This document shows positions 6,766 to 15,627 of a DNA stretch of 28,302 nt, one piece after another; the first letter of the stretch is position 1; every line of letters starts with the position of its first letter. The notes below the pieces were generated by a model. The model had not been told where the DNA came from. It saw only the letters and a list, made by a program, of their open reading frames with translations, and made no database searches. The position numbers were made by a program, and so were the translations under genes. Source of the DNA: AA29 sp041481445 (GTDB lineage: Bacteria; Acidobacteriota; Vicinamibacteria; Fen-336); contig JBGPBV010000084.1 in assembly GCA_041481445.1 (NCBI GenBank), forward strand, positions 1-28,302. Reading direction: 5' to 3'.

Positions 6766-7626
6766 CTACTTCTCGAGCAGCGCCCGCGCGCGGTCCAGCT
6801 CCTTGCGCTTCTCCTCCGAGACCTTCGGGTAGTGGAGGTCGAGCCCCTCGAGGGTCTCCACGATCACGTCGGCCACGGCCAGGCGCGTGAACCACTTGTG
6901 GTCGGCGGGGATGACGTACCAGGGCGCCTCCCCGGTCGAGGTGGCCTCGATGGCGTCGTCGTAGGCCTTCATGTAGTCGTCCCAGTGCTCGCGCTCCTGG
7001 GCGTCGGCCATGGAGAACTTCCAGTTCTTGTCCGGCTCGTCCAGGCGGGACAGGAACCGCCGGCGCTGCTCCTCCTTCGAGACGTTCAGGAAGAACTTGC
7101 GGATCACGGTCCCGTTGCGGGCGAGATGGCTCTCGAAGGCGCAGATGTCGTCGTAGCGCTCCTTCCAGATCGTGTCGCCGACGAGGGGCGCGGGGAGCTT
7201 CTGGCCGAGGAGGAGCTCGGGGTGCACGCGCAGGATCAGCACCTCCTCGTAGTGCGAGCGGTTGAACACGCCGATGCGGCCGCGCTCGGGCAGGCAGCGC
7301 GCGACCCGCCAGAGGTAGTCGTGGTCGAGGTCCTCGGCCGAGGGCTGCTTGAACGAGAACACCTGGCAGCCCTGGGGGTTGACCCCGGACATGACGTGCT
7401 TGATCACGCCGTCCTTGCCCGCGGCGTCCATGGCCTGGAAGACGAGCAGCAGGGACCACTGGTCCTGCGCATAGAGCCTGTCCTGGAGGTCGGTCAGCCG
7501 CTCGAGGCCCTGCTCGAGGTGCTTCTTGCCGTCCTCCCTGGATTCGAACCGTCCGGTGTCACCCGGATCGTGGTCCTTCAAGTGGAACTTCCTTCCCGGA
7601 CGCACGCGGAAGCGGTCGTCGGCCAT
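6766..7626 (-). CDS. Polyphosphate kinase 2 family protein (PPK2)
   Basis: 286 residues, matching the one-domain PPK2 enzymes that transfer phosphate between inorganic polyphosphate and nucleoside mono- or diphosphates in the cytoplasm. Walker A is DAAGKDG at 67-73, the following lid region starts VMSGVNPQG, and the Walker B/arginine region is FNRSHYEEVLILRVHPE from 121. The N-terminal KFHLKDHDPGDTG segment is typical of the 'polyphosphate:nucleotide phosphotransferase' branch (TIGR03709-like). The ATG has GGAGG 4 bases upstream. It follows the MFS gene on the same strand by about 20 bases. Whether it prefers AMP, ADP or GDP cannot be read here. It lies tail to tail with the NAD-degrading toxin, probably without functional link. 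Confidence 0.92.
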   Translation of the reverse strand: MADDRFRVRPGRKFHLKDHDPGDTGRFESREDGKKHLEQGLERLTDLQDRLYAQDQWSLLLVFQAMDAAGKDGVIKHVMSGVNPQGCQVFSFKQPSAEDLDHDYLWRVARCLPERGRIGVFNRSHYEEVLILRVHPELLLGQKLPAPLVGDTIWKERYDDICAFESHLARNGTVIRKFFLNVSKEEQRRRFLSRLDEPDKNWKFSMADAQEREHWDDYMKAYDDAIEATSTGEAPWYVIPADHKWFTRLAVADVIVETLEGLDLHYPKVSEEKRKELDRARALLEK

Positions 7627-7646
7627 GGCTCCTCCCGGCGCGGACG

Positions 7647-9203
7647 CTATCCATTCGCCGCCGTCGCGTCAACGCGGGGAGCTTCCCCCTCCGCCCGCCG
7701 CGGGAACGAGGAGGCGACGGCGATGTTGAGGACGGCCAGGACCAGGAGCACGACGAACACGGGCAGGAGCGCGCCCTCCAGGGCCGCGCCCAGGCGCGCG
7801 AGGTCGGCGGGGGAGGCGGCGGCCGCCCCGCGACGGCCGTGCACGAGCAGCGCGCCCGCGGCGTCCGCCGCCGGTCCGAGCCGGCGGGAGAGGCCTGCCG
7901 CCAGCAGCCCGCCCAGGGCGCCCACCCCGAGGGCGCCGCCCACCGCGCGGAAGAAGGGCACCAGGCTGGTGGCCACGCCGCGCTCGCGCTCGTCGGCCGC
8001 GTGCTGGATGGCGAGCACCTGCGACATCGAGGAGGGTCCCAGCCCGCCGCCGATGAGGGCGCAGGTCGCGGTGATGGCGCCCACGTGCGCGTGGAGCACC
8101 GCGCAGGCGATGAGGCCGCAGAAGCCGGCCAGGATCAGGACGGCGCCGGTCTGGGCCGTGCGCCGGAAGCCGAAGCGCACGATCGCGCGGGCGGCGGCGG
8201 CGGCGGACAGCGCCCACATCAGAACCACCGGCGTCACCACCGCGCCCGCCGCCACCGCGGTGCCCCCGCGCGCCCCCTGGACGAACAGCGGCACGAAGGT
8301 GTCGACCCCGAAGATCGTCGTGCCCAGCAGCGCGCCCGCGGCATAGGGGGCGAGGGTCCGTGCGTGGCGGAACAGGTCCGGAGGGATCAACGGATGCTCA
8401 CGCCGCGCCTGCTCGCGCGAGAACAGGACGAGCGCGCCCACTCCGCCGAGGAGCAGCGCCGCCCGTCCCACCGCGGGGAAGGCGGCCCCGCCCGTCGTCT
8501 GGAGGACGGACAAGAGCAGGGAGGTGATGCCGCCGGCCAGGAGCAGCGCGCCCGGCACGTCGAGCGGATCGGGCCGCGTCGCCTGCGACTCGATCATCTG
8601 CGTGGCCACCATGGCGAAGGCGAGCACGCCCAGGGGAAGGTTGATCGAGAAGATGGACCGCCAGCCGAAGGTGACGGTCAGGCCGGCCCCGATCATGGGC
8701 CCGGCCAGGCTGGCCACGCCCCAGACGCCGCTGAAGAGTCCCTGGATGCGGGCGCGCTCGCGCAGGGAGAAGAGGTCCCCGGAGACGGTGAGGGCGACCG
8801 GCATCAGCCCGCCCGCGCCCAGCCCCTGCAGGACGCGGGCGAGGATCAGGTGGGTCATCGTCTGCGCGGCCGCGCAAGCGCCCGCCCCGATGACGAACAG
8901 CGCGATCGCGATGAGCAGGATCCGGCGCCGGCCGTAGAGGTCGGCCAGGCGGCCGTAGATCGGCATGGTGATCGTCGCGGACAGGAGGTAGGCGGAGAAG
9001 ACCCAGGAGTAGAGGGACAGGCCGCGCAGCTCGCCGATGATGGTCGGCATGGCGGTGGAGACGACGGTGGACTCGAAGGAGGCGAGCGCGGTCACCAGCA
9101 CGAGGGCGAACGTCACCGCCCGCACGCGGCCGGGGGCGAAGCGCGCTCCCTCCCCGGGCGTCGCGGCGGAGGGCGCGGCCCCCGGATCGGCGGTGGCGCT
9201 CAG
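7647..9203 (-). CDS. MFS multidrug exporter, DHA2 (EmrB/QacA) type
   Basis: About 518 residues with a predicted 14 membrane spans. Signature motifs are present: ESTVVSTAMPTI in TM1 (family motif D1-like), the MFS loop motif GRLADLYGRRR after TM2, RVLQGLGAGG in TM4 (motif B) and the TM5 antiporter motif region GVASLAGPMIGA. Such proteins expel drugs or other hydrophobic compounds using the proton gradient. The start is unresolved: TTG at 9287 gives an implausible N-terminus of poor codon bias and overlaps the divergent gene; codon use becomes coding-like (almost all G/C third bases) from about CTG 9203; GTG at 9125 would leave only a few residues before TM1. I use 9203. The C-terminus lies about 20 bp before PPK2. 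Confidence 0.85.
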   Translation of the reverse strand: MSATADPGAAPSAATPGEGARFAPGRVRAVTFALVLVTALASFESTVVSTAMPTIIGELRGLSLYSWVFSAYLLSATITMPIYGRLADLYGRRRILLIAIALFVIGAGACAAAQTMTHLILARVLQGLGAGGLMPVALTVSGDLFSLRERARIQGLFSGVWGVASLAGPMIGAGLTVTFGWRSIFSINLPLGVLAFAMVATQMIESQATRPDPLDVPGALLLAGGITSLLLSVLQTTGGAAFPAVGRAALLLGGVGALVLFSREQARREHPLIPPDLFRHARTLAPYAAGALLGTTIFGVDTFVPLFVQGARGGTAVAAGAVVTPVVLMWALSAAAAARAIVRFGFRRTAQTGAVLILAGFCGLIACAVLHAHVGAITATCALIGGGLGPSSMSQVLAIQHAADERERGVATSLVPFFRAVGGALGVGALGGLLAAGLSRRLGPAADAAGALLVHGRRGAAAASPADLARLGAALEGALLPVFVVLLVLAVLNIAVASSFPRRAEGEAPRVDATAANG

Positions 9204-9255
9204 GAGGATCGCGCCACGAGCGTGACGCGGAGGAAGCGCGGGGGGACCACGCAGG

Positions 9256-9262
9256 CATAATA
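9256..9262. promoter_or_regulatory. Shared -10-like element between divergent genes
   Basis: CATAAT reads on the plus strand and TATTAT on the minus strand in an otherwise GC-rich stretch. On the plus strand it sits 26 bases before the ATG at 9287; on the minus strand it would serve an MFS start at or below about 9203. No convincing -35 was found for either. Confidence 0.3.
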
Positions 9263-9286
9263 GGCCACGCTGCGCCCGAGGAGGCA

Positions 9287-9901
9287 ATGAGTCGGAAGGT
9301 GGCCGTCGCCATCGGCTTGCGCGTGCATTCGGGCTGGGCGGCGCTGGTGGCGCTGGCGGGCCCCATTACTGCGCCCTCCGTCGTCGAGCGCCGCCGGATC
9401 GAGATGGCGGACGACCCCGAAGCCAGGCAGCCCTATCACGCGGCGGAGGAGCTGCCGCTCAAGCGGGCGGCCGCGCTCCTCGACCGGTTCTCTCGCCAGG
9501 CCCTCGAGCGCGCCGCCAACGGTCTTGGAGAGGTCCTGGAGAGGCTGCGATCCGAAGGGCACGACGCCGTCGGGGCCGTCCTCCTCACCGCGGCCGGCCG
9601 GACGCTGCCCGCCCTCGAGTCCGTGCTCGCCTCCCACGCGCTCATCCACACCGCGGACGGCGAGCACTTCCGCGACGCGCTGGCCGCGGCCGGCGCGCGC
9701 CACGACCTCCCCGTCGTCCGCATCCGTGAGCGGGACCTGCTGGCCCGCGCGCAGGACGGCCTGGGCCGGCCGGGACAGTCGCTCCTCGCCACGGTGTCCG
9801 CGTGGGGCAAGCCGCTGGGGCCGCCCTGGACGCAGGACCAGAAGCTCAGCGCGCTGGCCGCCTGGCTCGGCCTGGCCGGGACCTTCCCTACTCGTACCTG
9901 A
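9287..9901 (+). CDS. Unrecognised protein with conserved-looking HSGWA N-terminus
   Basis: 204 residues; I do not recognise the family by name. The protein opens with a beta strand VAVAIGLRVHSGWAALVALAG and later has the Gly-rich AVGAVLLTAAGRTLP and a terminal PWTQDQKLSALAAWLGLA. The opening strand followed by a second antiparallel strand (SVVERRRIEM) and alternating helices is reminiscent of an RNase H/actin-like or other alpha/beta fold, which is only a guess. No signal peptide, membrane span or metal cluster is visible. The ATG has GAGGAGG only 2 bases upstream, an unusually short spacing. The 3' end overlaps the convergent permease gene by 14 bases. Codon use is strongly coding-like. Confidence 0.75.
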   Translation: MSRKVAVAIGLRVHSGWAALVALAGPITAPSVVERRRIEMADDPEARQPYHAAEELPLKRAAALLDRFSRQALERAANGLGEVLERLRSEGHDAVGAVLLTAAGRTLPALESVLASHALIHTADGEHFRDALAAAGARHDLPVVRIRERDLLARAQDGLGRPGQSLLATVSAWGKPLGPPWTQDQKLSALAAWLGLAGTFPTRT

Positions 9902-12395
9902 GCGCGACCAGCGGGTCCACGCGGGTGGCCCGCGCGGCCGGGAGGTAGCCGGCCACCATCGCGGCCGCGAGCAGGGTGACGGTGGCCACCGCGAAGGTCA
10001 GCGGGTCGCGGGCGGTCAGGCCGTAGAGCTGCGACTCCACCAGCCGGCCGAGGCCGTAGCCGCCGGGCAGCCCGATGGCCACGCCCACCAGGGCCAGGAC
10101 GGCCACCTCGCGCAGGACCATGAGGAGGACGGTGCGGCGCTCGGCACCGAGGGCCACCCGGATCCCGATCTCGCGCGTGCGCAGCGCGACCGCGTAGCTC
10201 ATCACGCCGTAGAGGCCGACCGCGGCCAGCAGGGTGGCCAGCAGGCCGAAGGCGGCGGAGAGCGCGGCCACCAGCCGGTCCACGAAGAGCGACTCGCGGA
10301 TCTGCGCCTGCATCGTCTTCATGTCCGTCACCGGCAGGGAGGCGTCGGCCTGGCGCACGACCGCCCGCACGCGGTGGCCGAGCGCGCCCGGGTCCAGGCT
10401 CGACCGGAGGTAGAACGTCATCTGGCCGATCCCGGTCTGCTGCGCATAGGGCATGTAGACGAAGCGGATCGGCTTCTCGCGCAGCGACGCCGCCTTGCTG
10501 TCGCGGACCACGCCCACGATCGTGAACGGGTACTGCTCGCTGCGGCGCCCGTTGCCGAAGCGCCGGCCCCGCGGGTCCTGGCTCCCGTAGAAGTAGTGGG
10601 CGAAGGCCTCGTTGACCACCGCGACCTTGGGGGCCGGCTCGGTGTCGGCGTCGGTGAAGTCGCGGCCGGAGACGAGCGGGATCCCCAGGGTGGTGAAGAA
10701 GCCGGGGGCGACGTAGTTCAGGTTGGGGTTCATGTTCTCGTCCTCCCGCGGCTCGTACCCCTCGACGCGCACGGTGGAGCTCGTGTTGCTGTTGGTCATG
10801 AGGGATTCCTGGGCGAGGGACACCGACTTCACTCCCGGCTCCGCCGCGAAGTCGTCCTGCAGCCGCTTGAAGAGCGCGAACCGGCGCGGCAGCTCGTACC
10901 CGCTCAGGGCGGGGTTGACGGAGAAGGTGAGCAGGCGGTCCGGCTCGAATCCGGGGTTGAGCGAGCGCAGGTTGGCCAGGCTGCGCGTGAAGAGGCCGGC
11001 CCCGATGAGGAGGAGGAGCGAGAGCGCGACCTGGGCCACGACCAGGCCCTTGCGCAGGCGGAAGGGGGCGGTGCCGCCGGCCACCGCCGCCGCCTCGTTC
11101 TTGAGGGTGGGCGCGAGCTGGGGTCGCGTGGACTGCAGCGCGGGGACGAGGCCGAAGACGATCCCCGTGGAGACGGCGAGGGCGAACGCGAACAGCACGA
11201 CGCGGAAGTCGGGGTCGGCGGTGAGGACGAGCGCCGCCTGTTCCGAGGGCAGCGCGCGCAGCAGCAGCGTTCCCGTCCAGACCGCGAACCCCACGCCCAC
11301 GAGGCCGCCCGCGAGCGCGAACACCACGCTCTCGGCCAGGAGCTGGCGCACCAGCCGTGCCCGGCTGGCCCCGAGGGCGAGGCGGACCGCGATCTCCTTC
11401 TGCCGCGACGAGGCGCGCGCCATGAGCAGGTTGGCGACGTTCGCGCAGGCGATGAGCAGCACGAGGCCCACCATGCCCATGAGGACGAGGAGGGGCGCCT
11501 TGGCCTCGTCGCGGAGGCCGGAAGTCCCGCGGCCGGCCGGGGCCAGGACGAGCCGCTTCTGCAGGAACGCGATCCGGAATCGGTCGGACGGGGTCTTCAC
11601 CGTGGCCAGGTCCTCCTGGAGGAGCTGGCCGTAGAGCACGTTGATGGCGGCGTCGGCCTGGGGCAGGGACACGCCGTCCTTCAAGCGCGCCACCACCGTG
11701 AGCCAGCGCGTGCGCCAGTCGCCGATCCCCTTGGACCAGGTCGGGATGACCTGCGGCTGCATGGCCAGCGGGAGGTAGACGTCGACGGACTCGCCGACCT
11801 CGATGCCGTGGAACCCGGCGGGGGCGACGCCGATGATCGTCATGGGCTGATCGTTGATGCGCACGGCGGCCCCGATCATCCGCGGATCGGCGGCGAAGCG
11901 CCGCGTCCAGAAGCCGTGGCCCAGCACCACCAGCGGATGGCCGCCGGGAACGCGATCGTCGTCCTTCGTGAAGAGGCGGCCGGCGGCCGGGTGGAGGCCG
12001 AGCGTGTCGAAGTAGGTCCCGGAGACGAGGTCGCCGCGGACCTCGTCCGTCTGCCCGGCGGCGCCGAAGTGCACGGCGGTGGTGAACTCGGCGAGCACCC
12101 CGGAAAAGACGGAGTTGCCGTCGCGCAGCCGCTCGAACATCGGATGCGACATCGGGGTCAGGGTCTCGGAATGGCTGTGCGTCGTCCCCGAGGACGGGCC
12201 CGGACCGTCGAGCACGACGAGCCGCTCGGCCTCGGGCACGGGCAGCAGGCGCACGAGCACCTGGTCCATGAGGGAGAAGATCGCGGTGTTGGCCCCGATG
12301 CCCAGGGCCAGCGTCAGCACGATCACCGCCGTGAAGGCGGGGTTCTTGGTGAAGCTCCGGAGGGCCTGGCGAGCGTCGAGTCCGAAGTCGTGCAT
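9888..12395 (-). CDS. Orphan ABC permease, ADOP/MacB-FtsX type (copy 2)
   Basis: 835 residues. Architecture: N-terminal helix LDARQALRSFTKNPAFT leading into TM1 with ALGIGANTAIFSLMDQV, an extracytoplasmic MacB_PCD domain (about 50-260), a three-helix FtsX block (about 285-430, with ACANVANLLMARAS and RLALGASRARLVRQLLAES), a second MacB_PCD domain, and a C-terminal FtsX block with LRTREIGIRVALGAERRTV. This duplicated layout is the acidobacterial 'ADOP' permease family. MacB relatives move no substrate through the membrane but do mechanical work in the periplasm, powered by a separate ATPase; none is encoded here. The ATG at 12395 has GGAGG 4 bases upstream; a GTG one codon earlier is possible. 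It lies 18 bp behind its paralogue. Confidence 0.9.
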   Translation of the reverse strand: MHDFGLDARQALRSFTKNPAFTAVIVLTLALGIGANTAIFSLMDQVLVRLLPVPEAERLVVLDGPGPSSGTTHSHSETLTPMSHPMFERLRDGNSVFSGVLAEFTTAVHFGAAGQTDEVRGDLVSGTYFDTLGLHPAAGRLFTKDDDRVPGGHPLVVLGHGFWTRRFAADPRMIGAAVRINDQPMTIIGVAPAGFHGIEVGESVDVYLPLAMQPQVIPTWSKGIGDWRTRWLTVVARLKDGVSLPQADAAINVLYGQLLQEDLATVKTPSDRFRIAFLQKRLVLAPAGRGTSGLRDEAKAPLLVLMGMVGLVLLIACANVANLLMARASSRQKEIAVRLALGASRARLVRQLLAESVVFALAGGLVGVGFAVWTGTLLLRALPSEQAALVLTADPDFRVVLFAFALAVSTGIVFGLVPALQSTRPQLAPTLKNEAAAVAGGTAPFRLRKGLVVAQVALSLLLLIGAGLFTRSLANLRSLNPGFEPDRLLTFSVNPALSGYELPRRFALFKRLQDDFAAEPGVKSVSLAQESLMTNSNTSSTVRVEGYEPREDENMNPNLNYVAPGFFTTLGIPLVSGRDFTDADTEPAPKVAVVNEAFAHYFYGSQDPRGRRFGNGRRSEQYPFTIVGVVRDSKAASLREKPIRFVYMPYAQQTGIGQMTFYLRSSLDPGALGHRVRAVVRQADASLPVTDMKTMQAQIRESLFVDRLVAALSAAFGLLATLLAAVGLYGVMSYAVALRTREIGIRVALGAERRTVLLMVLREVAVLALVGVAIGLPGGYGLGRLVESQLYGLTARDPLTFAVATVTLLAAAMVAGYLPAARATRVDPLVALRYE

Positions 12396-12413
12396 CACTC
12401 CTCCGCAGGGGCG

Positions 12414-14918
12414 CTAGTCGTAGCGCAGCGCCACGATGGGGTCCACGCGCGTGGCCCGCGCGGCCGGGATGTAGCCGGCCAGCAGGGCGGTGACGAGCAG
12501 GGTCGCCGTGGCGACCACGAACGTCAGCGGGTCGCGGGCGGTCAGACCGAACAGCTGCGACTGGACGAGCCGGCCGAGGCCGTACCCGCCGGGAAGGCCG
12601 AAAGCGATGCCCAGGGCGGCCAGGACCGCGACCTCCTGGAGCACCATGAGGAGGACCGTCCGTCGCTCCGCGCCCAGGGCCACGCGGATGCCGATCTCGC
12701 GCGTGCGCAAGGCGACCGCGTAGCTCATCACGCCGTAGAGCCCGAGGGCGGCCAGCAGGGTGGCCAGGAGCCCGAAGGCGGCGGAGAGGGAGGCCACCAT
12801 GCGCTCCACGAACAGCGACTCGCGGATCTGCGCCGCCATCGTCTTCTCGCTCGTCACCGGGAGGGAGGCGTCGGCCTGCTGCACGAGGCGGCGCAGGCGG
12901 CCGGAGAGGGCGGTGGAGTCGAGCGCGGAGCGGACGTAGAAGGTCAGCTCGCCGACGCCCGCCTCCTGGGTGTAGGGGACGTACACGAACCGCGACGGTT
13001 TCTCGCGCATCGAAGCGGCGCGGCCGTCGTGCACCAGGCCCACGATCGTGATGCCGTACCCCGTCTCGCGTCCGAGGCCGAAGTGCCGGCCGATCGGGTC
13101 CCGGTCGCCGAAGAAGTAGCGGGCGAAGGCCTCGTTCACGATCGCCACCTTCGGGGTGGCCGCCTGGTCGGTGTCCGCGAAGTCGCGGCCGGCCAGGAGC
13201 GGGATGCCCATCGTCGCGAAGAAGCCGGGCGCGATGCCGTTGAAGTCGGGGTTCATGTCGTCCCCCTCCTTGCGCTCGTAGCCCTCCACGCGGACGGTGC
13301 TGCTGGAGTTGTCGTGCGACATGAGCGCGACCTCGGCCATGGACACGGACTTGACGCCCGGCTCCGCCGCCACGTCGTCCTGCAGGCGCTTGAACAGCTC
13401 GAAGCGGCGCCGCAGGTCGTACCCGTTGAGAGAGGGGTCCACCGCGAAGGACACGAGGTGGTCGGGCCGGAAGCCGGGATCGACCGCCCGCAGGTTGAGC
13501 AGGCTGCGCGTGAAGAGGCCGGATCCGATCAGGAGCAGCAGCGACAGCGCCACCTGTGCCACCACCAGGCCCTGCCGGAAGCGGAAGGGCGCCGTCCCGC
13601 CCGCCACCGCTGCCGTCTCGTTCTTGAGGGTGGGGGCGAGCTGGGGTCGGGTGGATTGGCGGGCGGGCACGAGACCGAAGGCGATGCCGGTCAGGAGCGA
13701 GAGGCCGAGCGCGAAGGCGACGACGCGCAGGTCGGGATCGGCGCTGAGGACGAGGGCCGCCTGGTCGGAGGGGAGCGCGCGCAGCATGAAGGTGGCGGCC
13801 CACGCGGCCACGAACAGGCCGAGCAGTCCGCCCGCCAGCGAGAGGACGGTGCTCTCGACAAGGAGCTGGCGCACCAGGCGGCCCCGGCTCGCCCCCAGGG
13901 CCAGGCGGAGCGCGATCTCCTTCTGCCGCGAGGACGCGCGGGCCAGGAGCAGGTTGGCGACGTTGGCGCAGGCGATCAGCAGGACCAGCCCCACCATCCC
14001 CATGAGGACGAGCAGCGGAGTCTCCGACTCGTCGCGGAGCTGCGAGGTACCGCGCGCGCCCGGCCGGAGCTCCAGCCGCTTCTGCAGGAAGGCGGCCCGG
14101 AACTTCATCGAGGGCGACTTCACGGTCTGCAGGTCCTCCTGCAGGAGCTGGCCGTAGAGGACGTTGACGACGGTCTGGGCCCGCGCGGGCGTCACGTCGT
14201 CGCGCAGGCGTGCGATGACGTCGAGCCAGACCGTGCGCCAGTCGCCGACGCCGCGCTCCCAGGTCGGGAGGACCTGCGGCTGCATCATGACCGGCACGTA
14301 CACGTCCACGGACTGGCCCACCTCGACCCCGTGGAAGCCGGGCGGGGCCACGCCCACGATCGTCATCGCGTGGTCGTTGACGCGCACGGCGCGGCCGACG
14401 ACTCCCGGGTCGGCGCCGAAATGGCGCGTCCAGAACCCATGGCCGAGGACGATCACGGGGTGGCCGCCCGGCACGCGATCGTCGTCCGGGCCGAGCAGCC
14501 GGCCCAGCGCGGGCTGGAGGCCGAGCACGTCGAAGTAGCTGCCGGAGACCAGGTCGCCGTGGACGTTGTCCGTGCGCGCGCCGGCGGTGAGGTGCAGCGG
14601 CACCGTGTAGTGGGCGAGCATCCCGCTGAACACCGTGTTCTGCTCGCGCAGGTGCGTGAACATCGGGTGCGAGAGCCCCATCAGGGTGTCGCTGTGGCTG
14701 CTGAAGGTCCCGGAGTTCGGACCCGGCGCGTGCAGGATCACGAGCCGATCGGGATCCCGCACGGGCAGGCGGCGCAGCAGCACCTGGTCCATGAGGGAGA
14801 AGATCGCGGTGTTGGCGCCGATGCCCAGGGCCAGCGTCGACACGACCACGACCGTGAAGCCGGGGTTCTTCACGAAGCCGCGCAGCGCCTGGCGCAAGTC
14901 CATCCGGATGTGGTCCAT
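12414..14918 (-). CDS. Orphan ABC permease, ADOP/MacB-FtsX type (copy 1)
   Basis: 834 residues, upstream paralogue of the next permease gene and built the same way: N-terminal DLRQALRGFVKNPGFT, TM1 with LGIGANTAIFSLMDQVLL, MacB_PCD domain, FtsX helices with ACANVANLLLARASS, second MacB_PCD domain and final FtsX block ending ARATRVDPIVALRYD. The ATG at 14918 follows GAGGAAGGAG; the frame is open to 15485 but the extra residues are antisense of the methyltransferase-like gene. No ATP-binding subunit or membrane-fusion protein gene is adjacent, so the partner ATPase must be elsewhere. Divergence is greatest in the periplasmic domains, fitting different ligands or partners for the two copies. Confidence 0.9.
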   Translation of the reverse strand: MDHIRMDLRQALRGFVKNPGFTVVVVSTLALGIGANTAIFSLMDQVLLRRLPVRDPDRLVILHAPGPNSGTFSSHSDTLMGLSHPMFTHLREQNTVFSGMLAHYTVPLHLTAGARTDNVHGDLVSGSYFDVLGLQPALGRLLGPDDDRVPGGHPVIVLGHGFWTRHFGADPGVVGRAVRVNDHAMTIVGVAPPGFHGVEVGQSVDVYVPVMMQPQVLPTWERGVGDWRTVWLDVIARLRDDVTPARAQTVVNVLYGQLLQEDLQTVKSPSMKFRAAFLQKRLELRPGARGTSQLRDESETPLLVLMGMVGLVLLIACANVANLLLARASSRQKEIALRLALGASRGRLVRQLLVESTVLSLAGGLLGLFVAAWAATFMLRALPSDQAALVLSADPDLRVVAFALGLSLLTGIAFGLVPARQSTRPQLAPTLKNETAAVAGGTAPFRFRQGLVVAQVALSLLLLIGSGLFTRSLLNLRAVDPGFRPDHLVSFAVDPSLNGYDLRRRFELFKRLQDDVAAEPGVKSVSMAEVALMSHDNSSSTVRVEGYERKEGDDMNPDFNGIAPGFFATMGIPLLAGRDFADTDQAATPKVAIVNEAFARYFFGDRDPIGRHFGLGRETGYGITIVGLVHDGRAASMREKPSRFVYVPYTQEAGVGELTFYVRSALDSTALSGRLRRLVQQADASLPVTSEKTMAAQIRESLFVERMVASLSAAFGLLATLLAALGLYGVMSYAVALRTREIGIRVALGAERRTVLLMVLQEVAVLAALGIAFGLPGGYGLGRLVQSQLFGLTARDPLTFVVATATLLVTALLAGYIPAARATRVDPIVALRYD

Positions 14919-15035
14919 GTCTCCTTCCTCGGGGCCAGGGGCCCGCAGTCGGGGTGCGAAGCCCGTGCCATCGCGCGCGTCCAGGCTCAAGGCGCACCGC
15001 GCCAGCCACTTGGCCGGCGGCCACGCTCGCCCGCG

Positions 15036-15051
15036 CGTCCGGATCCGGACG
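15036..15051. promoter_or_regulatory. 16-bp perfect palindrome between divergent genes
   Basis: CGTCCGGATCCGGACG is a perfect inverted repeat with no spacer, in the 177-bp gap between the divergent ADOP and methyltransferase-like genes, 45 bases before the latter's GTG. A TACACT (15077-15082) could be its -10. The position suits a dimeric repressor site, but the sequence is built largely of CCGG and could arise by chance. Confidence 0.35.
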
Positions 15052-15095
15052 TCGGCGGTCCCGGAAGCGGACAGGGCTACACTGAGCCCGGCACC

Positions 15096-15602
15096 GTGTG
15101 GCGTGAGAAGGTCGGGCCGGTCATCGGGTCCACGCTGTTCTTCGTGGTCGCCCCCGGCACGTTCGCGTTCTACCTCCCCTGGCGGCTCACCGGGTGGCGA
15201 TGGCAGCCGCCCCTGCTCGACGGCGACCTGCTCCGCCTGGCCGGTGTCGCGATCGGCCTCGGCGGCCTCCTGATCCTCCTCGAGTGCTTCGCCCGCTTCG
15301 CCCTGCAGGGCCTGGGCACCCCGGCCCCGCTCCTGCCGACGCAGCGCCTGGTGGTGACCGGCTTGTACCGGCACATGCGCAACCCGATGTACGTCGGCGT
15401 CACCGCGATCGTCTTCGGGCAGGCGCTCCTCCTGGGCAGCCTCCCGCTCCTCGAGTACGCGCTGGTCGTGTGGGCGGCCTTCCACGTGTTCGTGCTGGCC
15501 TACGAGGAGCCCACGCTGCGCGCTCGCTACGGTCCGGAGTACGCCGCCTACTGTGCGGGCGTCCGTCGCTGGTGGCCGCGCCGGCGGCCGTGGCGGCCCT
15601 GA
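15096..15602 (+). CDS. Isoprenylcysteine/phospholipid methyltransferase-like membrane protein
   Basis: 168 residues from a GTG start. Four to five hydrophobic segments (about 7-28, 45-66, 98-118, 120-136) and the C-terminal signature GLYRHMRNPMY (89-99), EEPTLRARYG (137-146) and RWWP (158-161) place it in the ICMT/PEMT/NnrU-like superfamily of integral membrane proteins. Eukaryotic ICMT methylates prenylated C-termini and PEMT methylates phosphatidylethanolamine using S-adenosylmethionine; the substrate of bacterial members is generally unknown. The start is chosen because it gives a short N-terminus before TM1; the ribosome binding site is weak. It converges on the ATP-grasp gene with 25 bp between the stop codons. 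Confidence 0.85.
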   Translation: MWREKVGPVIGSTLFFVVAPGTFAFYLPWRLTGWRWQPPLLDGDLLRLAGVAIGLGGLLILLECFARFALQGLGTPAPLLPTQRLVVTGLYRHMRNPMYVGVTAIVFGQALLLGSLPLLEYALVVWAAFHVFVLAYEEPTLRARYGPEYAAYCAGVRRWWPRRRPWRP

Positions 15603-15627
15603 GGGGCCGGGAAGCCGAGGCCGGCGC

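Larger units (their letters stand above)
9888..14918 (-). repeat. Tandem gene duplication of the ADOP permease
   Basis: Two head-to-tail copies of nearly equal length (835 and 834 residues), separated by about 18 bp. By direct comparison the last 134 residues differ at 20 positions (85% identical), mostly conservative. The DNA repeats over about 2.5 kb per copy. Confidence 0.85.

Noticed and set aside
9204..9287. N-terminal extension of the MFS exporter from TTG 9287
   Set aside because: Third-codon-position G+C drops here, the residues are unlike any MFS N-terminus, and it would cover the shared promoter region.
14919..15485. N-terminal extension of the upstream ADOP permease
   Set aside because: It is antisense to the methyltransferase-like gene; the ADOP signature starts at ATG 14918 with a good ribosome binding site.
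9525..15602. Open frame of 2025 codons on the plus strand, and a 1862-codon one on the minus strand, across the permease genes
   Set aside because: Both are shadows of the two real permease genes in high-GC sequence; their proteins are Arg/Gly/Ala/His-rich with no domain.
15603..15627. Terminator between methyltransferase-like and ATP-grasp genes
   Set aside because: The GGCC repeats give only a short stem and no T-run follows on either strand.
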